Source: Bacteroidota bacterium (GTDB lineage Bacteria; Bacteroidota; Bacteroidia; Chitinophagales; Chitinophagaceae). Taken from it: a stretch of DNA of 61,810 nucleotides. The stretch covers positions 1-61,810 of the forward strand of contig PSRI01000012.1 in the NCBI GenBank assembly GCA_003175935.1, in the 5' to 3' direction. The notes under the pieces are model-generated. The model searched no databases. It had not been told where the DNA came from and was given only the letters and a program-made list of their open reading frames with translations. This document shows, piece after piece, positions 53,935 through 61,787 of the stretch. The number at the start of each line of letters is the position of its first letter. The stretch's first letter is position 1. The position numbers and the translations under genes are program-made.

Positions 53935-53942
53935 CAAAGAAA
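53935..53942 (-). promoter_or_regulatory. -7-like box of the arginine operon
   Basis: On the minus strand TTTCTTTG (one mismatch to TAnnTTTG) within TTTCTTTGCAGG; the same 12 bases occur before the porin gene near 12569. Transcription would start near 53928, about 35 bases before the leader ATG. No good TTG lies at the expected -33. Confidence 0.4.
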
Positions 53943-54019
53943 CTACTTTTTTTAAAAGTTGACCCTTTTTTTTAGGTAAAATTTTGATAATGCTTCAGAC
54001 TGTAAATCAGGGAGAAAAA

Positions 54020-54784
54020 CTACTTAGAAGCGACAAAACCGGCAGTGGCGTGGATTGCTTCGCTCATCTCGCGAATCAGGGAGCTGTCTTTTTCAATTGC
54101 GTTGCCCACAACAACCAGATCCGCTCCGGCTTTGCAGTTGCGATATGCTTTTTCAGGAGTATTAATTCCGCCTCCAACCACCAGTGGTACTTCAATCTTT
54201 CGGGCCACAACTTCAATCATACTTTCAGTAACAGATTTTTTTGCCCCACTGCCTGCATCTAGATAAATTAATTTCATACCTAACATTTCCCCAGCCATTG
54301 CAGTACACATGGCAATTTCATTCTTATCGGAAGGAATGGGTAGAGCGTTGCTGATATATGATACTGTGGTAGGAACGCCACCATCAATTACCATATAACC
54401 TGTGGAAATTATTTCCAGTCCGGTTTCTTTTACAAATGGAGCCGAAATCACGTGCTGTCCGATCAATAATTCTGCATTTCTTCCGGAAATAAGTGATAAA
54501 TAAAGGAGTCCATCAGCGTATTTGGAAATTTGGGAAGGACTTCCCGGAAAAAGTATGATGGGAGTATCCGTTTGTTTTTTGATTTGAGTCACCACTTCAT
54601 CCAACTGATTGCTGATGATGAGGCTGCCGCCAACCAGGAGGTAATCCACTTTTGCATCTACGGCAAGTCGAACGAGTTCATCAACGTTCTCGAGTGTCAC
54701 CTTATCAGGATCGATGAGTACGGCGAAAGATTTTTCTCCCTTTGCTTTTTTGTCGGTTAATGATTGGTAGATGCGGTTAGTCAT
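54020..54784 (-). CDS. geranylgeranylglyceryl-phosphate synthase family protein (PcrB/GGGPS)
   Basis: 254 residues from ATG 54784; the longer TTG start at 54811 overlaps a -7-like box. TIM-barrel prenyltransferase: FAVLIDPDKVTLENVDEL at the start, YLLVGGSLI, LFPGSPSQISKYADGLLYLS, IYLDAGSGA, VGGGINTPEKAYRNCKAGAD and VVGNAIEKD. It joins an isoprenoid diphosphate to sn-glycerol-1-phosphate, the archaeal ether-lipid first step. Active group-II enzymes are known in Bacteroidota. The sn-glycerol-1-phosphate dehydrogenase is not in the window, so the physiological product is unclear. Confidence 0.9.
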   Translation of the reverse strand: MTNRIYQSLTDKKAKGEKSFAVLIDPDKVTLENVDELVRLAVDAKVDYLLVGGSLIISNQLDEVVTQIKKQTDTPIILFPGSPSQISKYADGLLYLSLISGRNAELLIGQHVISAPFVKETGLEIISTGYMVIDGGVPTTVSYISNALPIPSDKNEIAMCTAMAGEMLGMKLIYLDAGSGAKKSVTESMIEVVARKIEVPLVVGGGINTPEKAYRNCKAGADLVVVGNAIEKDSSLIREMSEAIHATAGFVASK

Positions 54785-54808
54785 CCTCGTTTTATGTTGG
54801 TACTCTTG

Positions 54809-54816
54809 CAAAAATG
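54809..54816 (-). promoter_or_regulatory. -7-like box of the GGGPS gene
   Basis: Minus strand CATTTTTG, one mismatch to TAnnTTTG, about 25 bases before ATG 54784. It supports the inner ATG as start because the TTG at 54811 would lie within the promoter. Confidence 0.4.
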
Positions 54817-54942
54817 CAAAAACTTTTTGTTTTCAGCTCTTTTAAATCAATGATTCTGAATTGCCATTGATCAATTACAGTCATTGGATTTTCAAACTTC
54901 GGTTACTAAAATTACGTTATGAAATCCACATGGCTCCATTTA

Positions 54943-55719
54943 TTAGCCACCACCCACGGGCACAACGCTTGTGCCGCTGTGATTGTTCAGGCGGAGTATC
55001 ATGGTGCACTGCAATATGTGGGTATATCCAATTTTTTTTGATGAAGAGAGTTCTGCCTGATTGATATATCCAATTTCCAATTCTGCATCAGGGTTGAATC
55101 TTCTTCCAATGCAGGGAGAAAGTCGGTTGAGATCAAAAACATAGCCATTCACATTTTCCAAATTCGTTAGATTGAAAAAAATATCATTTTGCAAAACAAG
55201 GTAGAATCCTTTTTCAAAGTTCTTTTGATGTTGAAGAGGCAGTACTGATCTGAGCAAATAGCAAAGCCTGGTTGAATATACATGTCCCGTTGCTTCAAGT
55301 TTTCCGTTTACCACGTCGTTTTGTGGAATGAACCGTTCCTCAATTTTTAGCCGGTGTAATAAGTTGACAGGAAAAATTTTGTGGTTCACTATGATCTCCT
55401 GGTAAGCACGTTGTTCTGGTGTAAATCCGGAGACTCCATTTACTTCATCGCGCTCATCAGAATTTATATATCCGGTGCCCAAAATGGTATGTTTATTGAG
55501 CTTAAATGTTACGCCTAATCTCCACACAAAAAGCTGAAGGGCTTTCCACTGATCGGTACTCCTGATTTGGGCATCGGCCTGAAGACCCAAAAATTTGTGA
55601 AGATGGATGGAATTAAATGAGGTGAGCCAGCCGGTAAATTGAGGCTCCTGGGCTCTTGAAAAAAAGGGAATCAATAAAAAACTAAATCCAATCAATTTTT
55701 TGAGGGCACTTTTAATCAT
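54943..55719 (-). CDS. DUF2490 exported protein
   Basis: 258 residues from ATG 55719, which begins a clear signal peptide (MIKSALKKLIGFSFLLIPFF, cleavage after SRAQ). The mature part is beta-rich, with LGVTFKLNKHTILGTGYIN and LSPCIGRRFNPDAELEIGYI typical of the DUF2490 family of Bacteroidota outer-membrane barrels. The upstream frame to 55797 runs into a -7 box, so it is not used. Function unknown. Confidence 0.78.
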   Translation of the reverse strand: MIKSALKKLIGFSFLLIPFFSRAQEPQFTGWLTSFNSIHLHKFLGLQADAQIRSTDQWKALQLFVWRLGVTFKLNKHTILGTGYINSDERDEVNGVSGFTPEQRAYQEIIVNHKIFPVNLLHRLKIEERFIPQNDVVNGKLEATGHVYSTRLCYLLRSVLPLQHQKNFEKGFYLVLQNDIFFNLTNLENVNGYVFDLNRLSPCIGRRFNPDAELEIGYINQAELSSSKKIGYTHILQCTMILRLNNHSGTSVVPVGGG

Positions 55720-56070
55720 TAGATATCGGTTATGGTGTAACGTAATGTTGCGATTCTCAAAAATTCCTTTGAAACGCAGTGTAGAATTGGGTTTCAAAAA
55801 TACATCAGGTTAAGAAATTATTAAGAGAATGTATCGAATAGAAAATTTTAGCCGACTTGCAAATTTTTTTTTTACTGTAATGTGCAAAAAAAAGAAAAAT
55901 CAGGACTGTATTGCAATTGCTCCACTTTTCCACAGGTGTTGATATCTAGGTGTAGGAGGGAACAATAAAGGCAGATATTTTCGTTGTCTTGCGTTCCACG
56001 TAACAATTAGTTAACACGACGACCAAAACAAGCAAAACTAAATTCAAAATCAACATAAATCAGAACCGCT
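55720..56070. other. divergent intergenic region of the DUF2490 gene and nrdJ
   Basis: 351 bases. Two AGGTGT copies (55934-55939 and 55948-55953) flank TGATATCT with a 14-base period, and TATTTTCG (55976-55983) is a one-mismatch -7 box for nrdJ. Short homopolymer A and T tracts occur near 55866-55905. Neither a cobalamin riboswitch (no B12-box-like conserved blocks) nor a recognisable NrdR box was seen. Confidence 0.45.
55795..55802 (-). promoter_or_regulatory. -7 element of the DUF2490 gene
   Basis: Minus strand TATTTTTG, an exact TAnnTTTG, about 75 bases before ATG 55719. No exact TTG at -33. Confidence 0.5.
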
Positions 56071-59000
56071 ATGACAAATCAAAAGCAAGCTGGCCTGCAG
56101 TTCAAACGTCAGTTCACTAAGGAGGGAAAGGATGTATTTGAGATGTTTGAATATGATTACCGGGTTTCAGTGATCCGTAATCCCAATGGTGAAGTGGTAT
56201 TTGAAATGAATAATGTGGAGGTGCCGAAGCAGTGGAGTCAGATTGCAACGGATATCATAGCTCAAAAATATTTCCGGAAGGCCGGCGTACCGCAGCCTGA
56301 TGGCTCCCTGGGCAGGGAAACTTCCGCTAAACAGGTCGCTCATAGGATGGCAAACTGTTGGAAAGCCTGGGGAGAACGCTACAATTATTTTGCTTCGGCG
56401 AAAGATGCCCAGATCTTTTATGAAGAACTGGTTTATTGCATCCTTAACCAGGCATGCGTTCCAAACAGCCCGCAATGGTTTAATACAGGGTTGTATGAAA
56501 GCTACGGCATTAAGGGTAAACCACAGGGTCATTATTATGTGGATGCCAATGACGGAGTTTTGAAAAAATCAACTTCGGCTTACGAACGTCCTCAGCCACA
56601 TGCATGTTTTATCCTGAGTGTGGAAGATGACCTGGTGAATGATGGTGGAATCATGGATCTTTGGGTTCGCGAGGCCAGAATATTTAAATATGGTAGCGGC
56701 GTTGGAACCAACTATTCCAATATCCGGGGTGAAGGTGAAAGGCTGAGCGGTGGCGGAACCTCTTCTGGTTTGATGAGCTTCCTCAAAATCGGAGACCGCG
56801 CAGCAGGCGCCATTAAGAGCGGCGGAACAACCCGTCGCGCTGCTAAAATGGTTTGTCTTGACCTGGATCACCCGGAAGTAATGGATTTTATTAACTGGAA
56901 AGTTGAGGAAGAAAATAAAGTCGCCGCACTCATTAATGCCGGCTACTCATCAGATTATGAAGGCGATGCTTATAGAACAGTCAGCGGCCAAAACTCTAAT
57001 AACTCAATAAGAATACCCAACGAATTCTTTAGTCGTCTTGAAAATGGAGAAGACTGGGAACTTAAAGCCCGTACTGATGGACGTGTAATGAAAAAAATCC
57101 CGTCCAGAGAAGTATGGAACCAGATTGCTTACGCAGCCTGGCGTTGTGCAGACCCGGGTACCCAATACGATACCACTATAAATGAGTGGCATACGTGCCC
57201 AAATGGTGGACGTATCCGGGCCTCCAACCCTTGCAGTGAATACATGTTCCTCGACAACACTGCATGTAACCTTGCTTCAGTAAACCTTCGTCGGTTTCAT
57301 GATGATGAGAAAAATGTATTTGATGTTGAAGGATTTGAATACACTGTAAGATTATGGACCGTAGTTCTGGAAGTTTCAGTTCTTATGGCACAATTCCCTT
57401 CCAAAGAAGTGGCACAATTATCTTACGATTATCGTACTCTCGGTCTGGGTTATGCGAACCTCGGCAGCATGCTGATGGTAAGCGGAATTCCTTATGATAG
57501 CGAAGATGCGCGTGGAATTGCCGGTGCACTTTCTGCAATCATGACCGGAGTTGCCTATAAGACTTCTGCTGAGATGGCAAAAAATCTCGGAACCTTCCCA
57601 CGTTACAATGACAACCGTGAAGAGATGATGCGGGTAATGCGCAATCATCGTCTCGCGGCGTATGATGCAGATGAATATGAAGGGCTTTCAACAAAGCCCC
57701 AGGGAATTCATGCAAAGTATTGCCCGGATTATCTTCTCAAAGCAGCATGCAAAGCATGGGATGATGCGGTGGAACTTGGTGAACAATATGGATATCGCAA
57801 TGCACAAACAACCGTGATTGCTCCAACCGGGACAATCGGACTTGTTATGGATTGTGATACTACAGGTGTTGAACCAGATTTTGCTCTTGTGAAATTTAAA
57901 AAATTGAGTGGTGGTGGATATTTCAAAATCATCAACCAGTCTGTACCACAAGCATTGAAAAACCTTGGATATTCAGATAAAGAAATGGATGCCATTGTTA
58001 AATATGCTGTGGGTGCTGCAAGTTTTGCCGGAGCTCCATTTATCAATCCTCAAACACTTAGTGAAAAAGGATTTATCGCAGAAGAAATCAAAAAGCTTGA
58101 AAGTGCAGTAGGGTCTGCTTTTGAAATAAACTTTGTATTTAATAAATATACGCTGGGAGAAGCCTGCCTGGAAAGACTCGGTTTCCCCGCAGAACAATAT
58201 AATGACTGGAACTTCAATTTGCTGGAACAATTAGGCTTCACTGCCAAAGAAATTGAGGCTGCAAATGACTATGTGTGTGGTACCATGACTATTGAAGGTG
58301 CACCTTATTTGAAAGAAGAACATTATCCGGTATTTGATTGCGCTAATAAGTGCGGACAAAAAGGCGAAAGATATATTCATGCACATGGACATATCAGGAT
58401 GATGGGCGCTGCACAGCCGTTTATCAGCGGTGCAATTTCCAAAACAATCAATCTGCCTAATGAAGCAGCTATTGAAGAGATTGCAGATTGCTACATGTTG
58501 AGCTGGAAACTGGGATTGAAAGCCTGCGCTCTTTATAGGGATGGTTCTAAACTGAGTCAGCCTCTCAGCAATAAGAGTGATTCTAAAAAGACTAAAGAAG
58601 AACCTGCTGCCGAAGCAATTCCGACTGCTGTAGCTGAAACGCAGCTGATCGATATGGCGAAACTTACAGTGGATGAACTGCTGGATGAATTACAAAAAAG
58701 AATGCAGGAATCTACTGATACCAAGCTCAAACGTCAGTTGTCAAGAATCGTTGAAAGAAAAACGTTGCCAGCGAAACGCAGAGGATTCACACAAAAAGCA
58801 AAAATCAATGGCCAGGCTATTTTCCTGCGCACAGGAGAATATAGCGATGGAACATTAGGTGAGATTTTCATTGATCTCGCCAAGGAGGGATCCACACTCA
58901 GAAGTTTGATGAACTGTTTTGCTATCTCTGTTTCAGTTGGATTGCAATATGGTGTGCCACTCGAAGAGTTCGTAGAAAAATTTGTGTTCACCAAATTTGA

Positions 59001-59421
59001 GCCGGCAGGAATGGTGGAACATCCGAATATTAAAACCACCACATCTATAGTTGACTTTGTATTTAGATGTCTGGCTTATGAATACCTGGGCCGCACTGAT
59101 TTAGTGCATGTGCTCGACAGGCCAGAGTTAAATAATATGGGTAATGACGATTGGGATGATGTACCCACGGGTTTAGAATATGCAAATAAAACACCCGAAT
59201 TGAGTGCTGTTCGTGTAATTGCAAGTTCTTCTCCAAATGGAGGCAGTGCCACACAGCCTTCAAAAGCGCAAAGAGCTGCAGCTGGTGCAAATGTACTCAG
59301 TGAACATCTCAAAGGAATGCAAAGTGATGCGCCCGCATGCAATACCTGTGGACACATTACGGTGAGAAGTGGCACCTGTTACAAGTGTTTGAATTGCGGA
59401 AACAGTATGGGATGTAGTTAA
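56071..59421 (+). CDS. nrdJ: vitamin B12-dependent (class II) ribonucleotide reductase
   Basis: Reduces ribonucleotides using adenosylcobalamin, without oxygen or a small subunit. 1116 residues: an N-terminal extension, then ACVPNSPQWFNTG, ACFILSVEDDL, GSGVGTNYSNIRG, the active-site NPCSEYMFLDNTACNLASVNL, and VIAPTGTIGLVMDCDTTG. A TSCPD-type domain follows (LRTGEYSDGTLGEIFIDLAK). The C terminus is a cysteine-rich tail (CNTCGH, CYKCLNC, SMGCS) that probably re-reduces the active site. Single gene with its own terminator. Confidence 0.96.
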   Translation: MTNQKQAGLQFKRQFTKEGKDVFEMFEYDYRVSVIRNPNGEVVFEMNNVEVPKQWSQIATDIIAQKYFRKAGVPQPDGSLGRETSAKQVAHRMANCWKAWGERYNYFASAKDAQIFYEELVYCILNQACVPNSPQWFNTGLYESYGIKGKPQGHYYVDANDGVLKKSTSAYERPQPHACFILSVEDDLVNDGGIMDLWVREARIFKYGSGVGTNYSNIRGEGERLSGGGTSSGLMSFLKIGDRAAGAIKSGGTTRRAAKMVCLDLDHPEVMDFINWKVEEENKVAALINAGYSSDYEGDAYRTVSGQNSNNSIRIPNEFFSRLENGEDWELKARTDGRVMKKIPSREVWNQIAYAAWRCADPGTQYDTTINEWHTCPNGGRIRASNPCSEYMFLDNTACNLASVNLRRFHDDEKNVFDVEGFEYTVRLWTVVLEVSVLMAQFPSKEVAQLSYDYRTLGLGYANLGSMLMVSGIPYDSEDARGIAGALSAIMTGVAYKTSAEMAKNLGTFPRYNDNREEMMRVMRNHRLAAYDADEYEGLSTKPQGIHAKYCPDYLLKAACKAWDDAVELGEQYGYRNAQTTVIAPTGTIGLVMDCDTTGVEPDFALVKFKKLSGGGYFKIINQSVPQALKNLGYSDKEMDAIVKYAVGAASFAGAPFINPQTLSEKGFIAEEIKKLESAVGSAFEINFVFNKYTLGEACLERLGFPAEQYNDWNFNLLEQLGFTAKEIEAANDYVCGTMTIEGAPYLKEEHYPVFDCANKCGQKGERYIHAHGHIRMMGAAQPFISGAISKTINLPNEAAIEEIADCYMLSWKLGLKACALYRDGSKLSQPLSNKSDSKKTKEEPAAEAIPTAVAETQLIDMAKLTVDELLDELQKRMQESTDTKLKRQLSRIVERKTLPAKRRGFTQKAKINGQAIFLRTGEYSDGTLGEIFIDLAKEGSTLRSLMNCFAISVSVGLQYGVPLEEFVEKFVFTKFEPAGMVEHPNIKTTTSIVDFVFRCLAYEYLGRTDLVHVLDRPELNNMGNDDWDDVPTGLEYANKTPELSAVRVIASSSPNGGSATQPSKAQRAAAGANVLSEHLKGMQSDAPACNTCGHITVRSGTCYKCLNCGNSMGCS

Positions 59422-59425
59422 GTAT

Positions 59426-59454
59426 CCAGATTACGCTGGTTATGGTAATTCTGG
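59426..59454 (+). other. hairpin in the nrdJ 3' region
   Basis: CCAGATTAC (59426-59434) pairs with GTAATTCTGG (59445-59454) with one bulged base, starting 5 bases after the nrdJ stop. There is no T-run, so it is not a terminator by itself; it may protect the transcript end. Confidence 0.45.
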
Positions 59455-59511
59455 CCAACGTTTGTCTGCCAAAATCTTCGCTTAGGACGGTTAGGAATAT
59501 AAAAACCTACG

Positions 59512-59544
59512 AGCTGCCGGGTGTTCTCACCTGGCGGCTTTTTT
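59512..59544 (+). terminator. intrinsic terminator of nrdJ
   Basis: AGCTGCCGGGTG (59512-59523) pairs with CACCTGGCGGCT (59528-59539) around TTCT, with two G-U pairs, followed by a six-base T-run. Confidence 0.85.
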
Positions 59545-59569
59545 GAAAAAAGTTCTTATTAATATTTAA

Positions 59570-59600
59570 AATGAAAAACCTTTACCAGATTGGTAAAGGT
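59570..59600 (-). terminator. minus-strand intrinsic terminator
   Basis: ACCTTTACC (59578-59586) and GGTAAAGGT (59592-59600) form a perfect 9-base stem with a 5-base loop. On the minus strand the stem is followed by TTTTTCATTTT. No coding gene upstream on that strand is convincing, so it may end an unannotated minus transcript. Confidence 0.55.
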
Positions 59601-59757
59601 CTGAAATATTTTCTGATTGACCGATCAGGAATAACCCTGGAATAACAGACGAGCAGCTCGTTTGACTACTGGAAAAGTCCCATTAGCGAAGTACGTAGTC
59701 TTAATTCCTAGGCCAGAGCCTCATAACCACATTAGAGTTATCGAGGCTCTTTTTTTG
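59601..59757 (+). ncRNA. candidate structured small RNA
   Basis: A protein-free stretch with successive inverted repeats on the plus strand: CTGAT/ATCAG (near 59613-59629), ACGAG/CTCGT (near 59650), GACTAC/GTAGTC (near 59662-59700), ending in a strong intrinsic terminator (59715-59756). Terminators bound it on both sides, so an independent transcript is plausible. No promoter consensus was found and the RNA family is not recognised. Confidence 0.35.
59715..59756 (+). terminator. strong intrinsic terminator, orphan
   Basis: AGAGCCTC (59715-59722) pairs with GAGGCTCT (59743-59750), extended inward by TAAC/GTTA, followed by a T-run to 59756. nrdJ already ends at an upstream terminator, so this one serves another transcript or read-through. 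Confidence 0.8.
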
Positions 59758-60141
59758 TTATTGAACGCAAAATATAATTGCAAAACGACAATTCCAAACA
59801 TGTTCAGAACTTTGAAAAATTGAATTCCACAAGTTATTAAGAGCCTCCTCTGAAACCCTCTCTGGATGCAGGTTTTGAACATTTTGTTTCTTAATATTAT
59901 TTCTATGAATATTAGTAATCCACATTGATAAATTGATTTTGCAGCAAAAGGAAATAATCTGCATTCGATTTTTCGCTCTTATAGTAATGAATTTTTATTA
60001 ATCCTTCGACACTCGATGAATGGACTGATTTTACCGATTTTTGGCAATTAACCTGAATCCCCGCCATGATATAGAAAACAGCGATTATAAATTCCATTTA
60101 TGCGCCCCCGTTACTTTCTTTACAGTCTAAATCCTAGTACA
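59758..60141. other. gene-free A/T-rich gap
   Basis: 384 bases between the orphan terminator and the small lipoprotein. Frames on the minus strand (68 and 61 codons) have no family features and start at weak codons. Nothing else was recognised. Confidence 0.4.
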
Positions 60142-60258
60142 ATGAAAAAGTTAATTGCTGCATTCCTTTTCATTCTTTTTCTTGCATCATGTGCTCAGTC
60201 AATCACTCCTTACCAGGCTGCGAATGGCGGATACAAAAGATGTAGAAACTTAAAATAA
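60142..60258 (+). CDS. 38-residue lipoprotein
   Basis: Short gene from ATG 60142 to TAA 60258. A positively charged start (MKK), a hydrophobic stretch and the lipobox LASC (Cys17) give a classic lipoprotein signal. The mature part is only about 22 residues (CAQSITPYQAANGGYKRCRN and two more) with a second cysteine at 34. Below usual length cut-offs. The Tyr-Gln-Ala-Ala-Asn-Gly-Gly-Tyr-Lys core looks conserved-type, but I cannot name the family. Followed by a hairpin at 60367. Confidence 0.7.
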   Translation: MKKLIAAFLFILFLASCAQSITPYQAANGGYKRCRNLK

Positions 60259-60366
60259 GCAACATGAAGCTTATAACGGTTACAAATACCTGCATTGGAC
60301 GCGGGTTGGTTCCAGAACAAATTGAGGTACGCTGAAATCTTTGCCAACAGGCACTAAATAACGAGG

Positions 60367-60397
60367 CCCACGAAAAAATCGTGGGTTCTTCATTTTT
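60367..60397 (+). terminator. hairpin terminator after the small lipoprotein
   Basis: CCCACGA (60367-60373) pairs with TCGTGGG (60379-60385) around AAAAA, followed by TTCTTCATTTTT. It lies between the lipoprotein and the convergent YcxB-like gene. Confidence 0.65.
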
Positions 60398-60436
60398 AGG
60401 AATTGATGGAATTTGAATTGACTTATGTCAACTGGA

Positions 60437-60922
60437 CTATAGTTTCTTTTTTGGTATCTTTTCCTGCAGGAGCATTCTTGCTTCATGCAGATCATCACTG
60501 TTGGAAAATGCGTCTTTAGGAAGGAGAAAAAAACTACGCGGATCAAAGTAAAGATGGAAAAACTGTGGTGTTTCAATCATCTCGCTAAATTCCCTCCACG
60601 CCCAGCTTTTATTTCCCCTGGGATGTTCAATGAAAAAATGGTTTTCTTCGAGGGTAACCTTAAACCTATCTTTAAATGTTGCCATCTTTCTATAAATAGT
60701 CGCTGGTAAAAGCCACCAGAAAGTCACCATCAGACTGATCCACAAAAAAGAGCTAACTAAAAATGCAAGCGGGCTTATTTTGTGATAGAAAAACAGGCCG
60801 GCTGAGATCAACGCAAAAACATTTACAAGGATCATCATAAACCTGATTTCCCTTCTTGTAATAAAATGATATCTGAGAGCCTGAAGAACCTGCGGCTTTT
60901 TATAAGTCACCGTCACTTGCAT
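60437..60922 (-). CDS. YcxB-like membrane protein
   Basis: 161 residues with two membrane segments (about 30-72) followed by a soluble C-terminal part: FKVTLEENHFFIEHPRGNKS, WREFSEMIETPQFFHLYF, FFLLPKDAF. This layout is that of YcxB-like domain proteins, whose function is unknown. It lies 68 bases downstream of the GNAT on the same strand. Confidence 0.75.
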   Translation of the reverse strand: MQVTVTYKKPQVLQALRYHFITRREIRFMMILVNVFALISAGLFFYHKISPLAFLVSSFLWISLMVTFWWLLPATIYRKMATFKDRFKVTLEENHFFIEHPRGNKSWAWREFSEMIETPQFFHLYFDPRSFFLLPKDAFSNSDDLHEARMLLQEKIPKKKL

Positions 60923-60990
60923 CGGCCGAAGGTAATAAACTAAGAAAGAAGAATAGATGAAGAAATTCGGAACAATATGAATATTGCCGA

Positions 60991-61422
60991 TTACCGAAGT
61001 CTTTTCAACATGATATAGTGAGGGATTGTAACTTCTTCAAATTCGTCGCCCGAAACATGATATCCAAATTTTTCATAGAACCCGATTGCTGTCTTGCGGG
61101 CATGCATCGACATAGTTTTGTAGCCCAGATCCCGCGCCACATTTTCAGCAAAACTAACCAGGGAAGCTCCGATTCCTTTGTGCTGAAGTTTGCTTGGAAC
61201 AGCCATTTGTCGGAGTCTGCAGGTATTTGAGTCCATACGGGTGATGAGGCAGCAGCCAATTAATTTATCTTCTTCAAATGCTCCGATCAGAACATCATCT
61301 TTTTCCCGGTCCAGTTCCGCTGTATCGAAATCCAAACCAAGCGGTTTGCGCAATATTTCATTACGCAGGTTCACCATTTGGAAGTATTCCTTGGTTCCGT
61401 GATCAATGATTTTTAAAGCCAT
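60991..61422 (-). CDS. GNAT-family N-acetyltransferase
   Basis: 143 residues, one GNAT domain: strand CRLRQMAV followed by the acyl-CoA loop QHKGIGASLVSFAENVARDLG, then MHARKTAIGFYEKFGY near the C terminus. It resembles the ElaA/YitI group. Substrate unknown. Distinct from the arginine-operon GNAT in length and C terminus. Confidence 0.88.
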   Translation of the reverse strand: MALKIIDHGTKEYFQMVNLRNEILRKPLGLDFDTAELDREKDDVLIGAFEEDKLIGCCLITRMDSNTCRLRQMAVPSKLQHKGIGASLVSFAENVARDLGYKTMSMHARKTAIGFYEKFGYHVSGDEFEEVTIPHYIMLKRLR

Positions 61423-61787
61423 GCTAGGTTTTTAGTAAAATCAGGTATGGTTAAAAATACAAAAAATGCATTACAACGGCCATTGCCGATGAATGGTTAA
61501 AAAATGCAATAGGTAAAAGGATTCGCAGGGTAGATGACAAATTTTTTCCTGGGAATCTGAAATCAAGAGTGTCGGGTATGATAGCAAGTTAAGGATCAAT
61601 TTTAAAATGATATGCTATTTGGTCATGAATTTTGAAAAGTAGGCGCGGAGTATAATAAAGCATTGTAACAGTTCAAAATTTTTCTTTTAATCAGGTTCAG
61701 AAAGGTTTTACAGTCAAATGCGATTTGGTATTGTTTTTATTCCAAAAACTATATTTTTGCACCCAGTATTAACCAAATTTTACAACC
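61423..61787. other. intergenic region upstream of acpP
   Basis: 365 bases with no supported gene. ATGCATT and AATGCA words recur near 61465-61510. The only clear signal is the acpP promoter near its right end. Confidence 0.45.
61731..61759 (+). promoter_or_regulatory. acpP promoter (TTG-N18-TATTTTTG)
   Basis: TTG (61731-61733), 18 bases, TATTTTTG (61752-61759): a full match to the Bacteroidota consensus. The leader would be about 22 bases to ATG 61788. Confidence 0.75.

Noticed and set aside
53740-53955. 71-codon plus-strand ORF opposite the arginine leader
   Set aside because: It begins at a TTG, has no family features, and is the antisense of the leader peptide and its hairpins, which explain the sequence better.
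55829-55942. 37-codon ORF upstream of nrdJ
   Set aside because: Crosses poly-T and poly-A tracts, has no RBS-like or family feature and no link to B12 or nucleotides.
55720-56070. Cobalamin riboswitch before nrdJ
   Set aside because: The conserved blocks of the B12 element are not visible and the leader is too short and A/T-rich.
59758-60097. Minus-strand frames of 68 and 61 codons
   Set aside because: No plausible start context or protein features. The minus terminator at 59578-59600 hints at a transcript but not at these peptides.
60264-60335. 23-codon ORF after the small lipoprotein
   Set aside because: No signal, no family and only a few bases from the lipoprotein stop; indistinguishable from chance.
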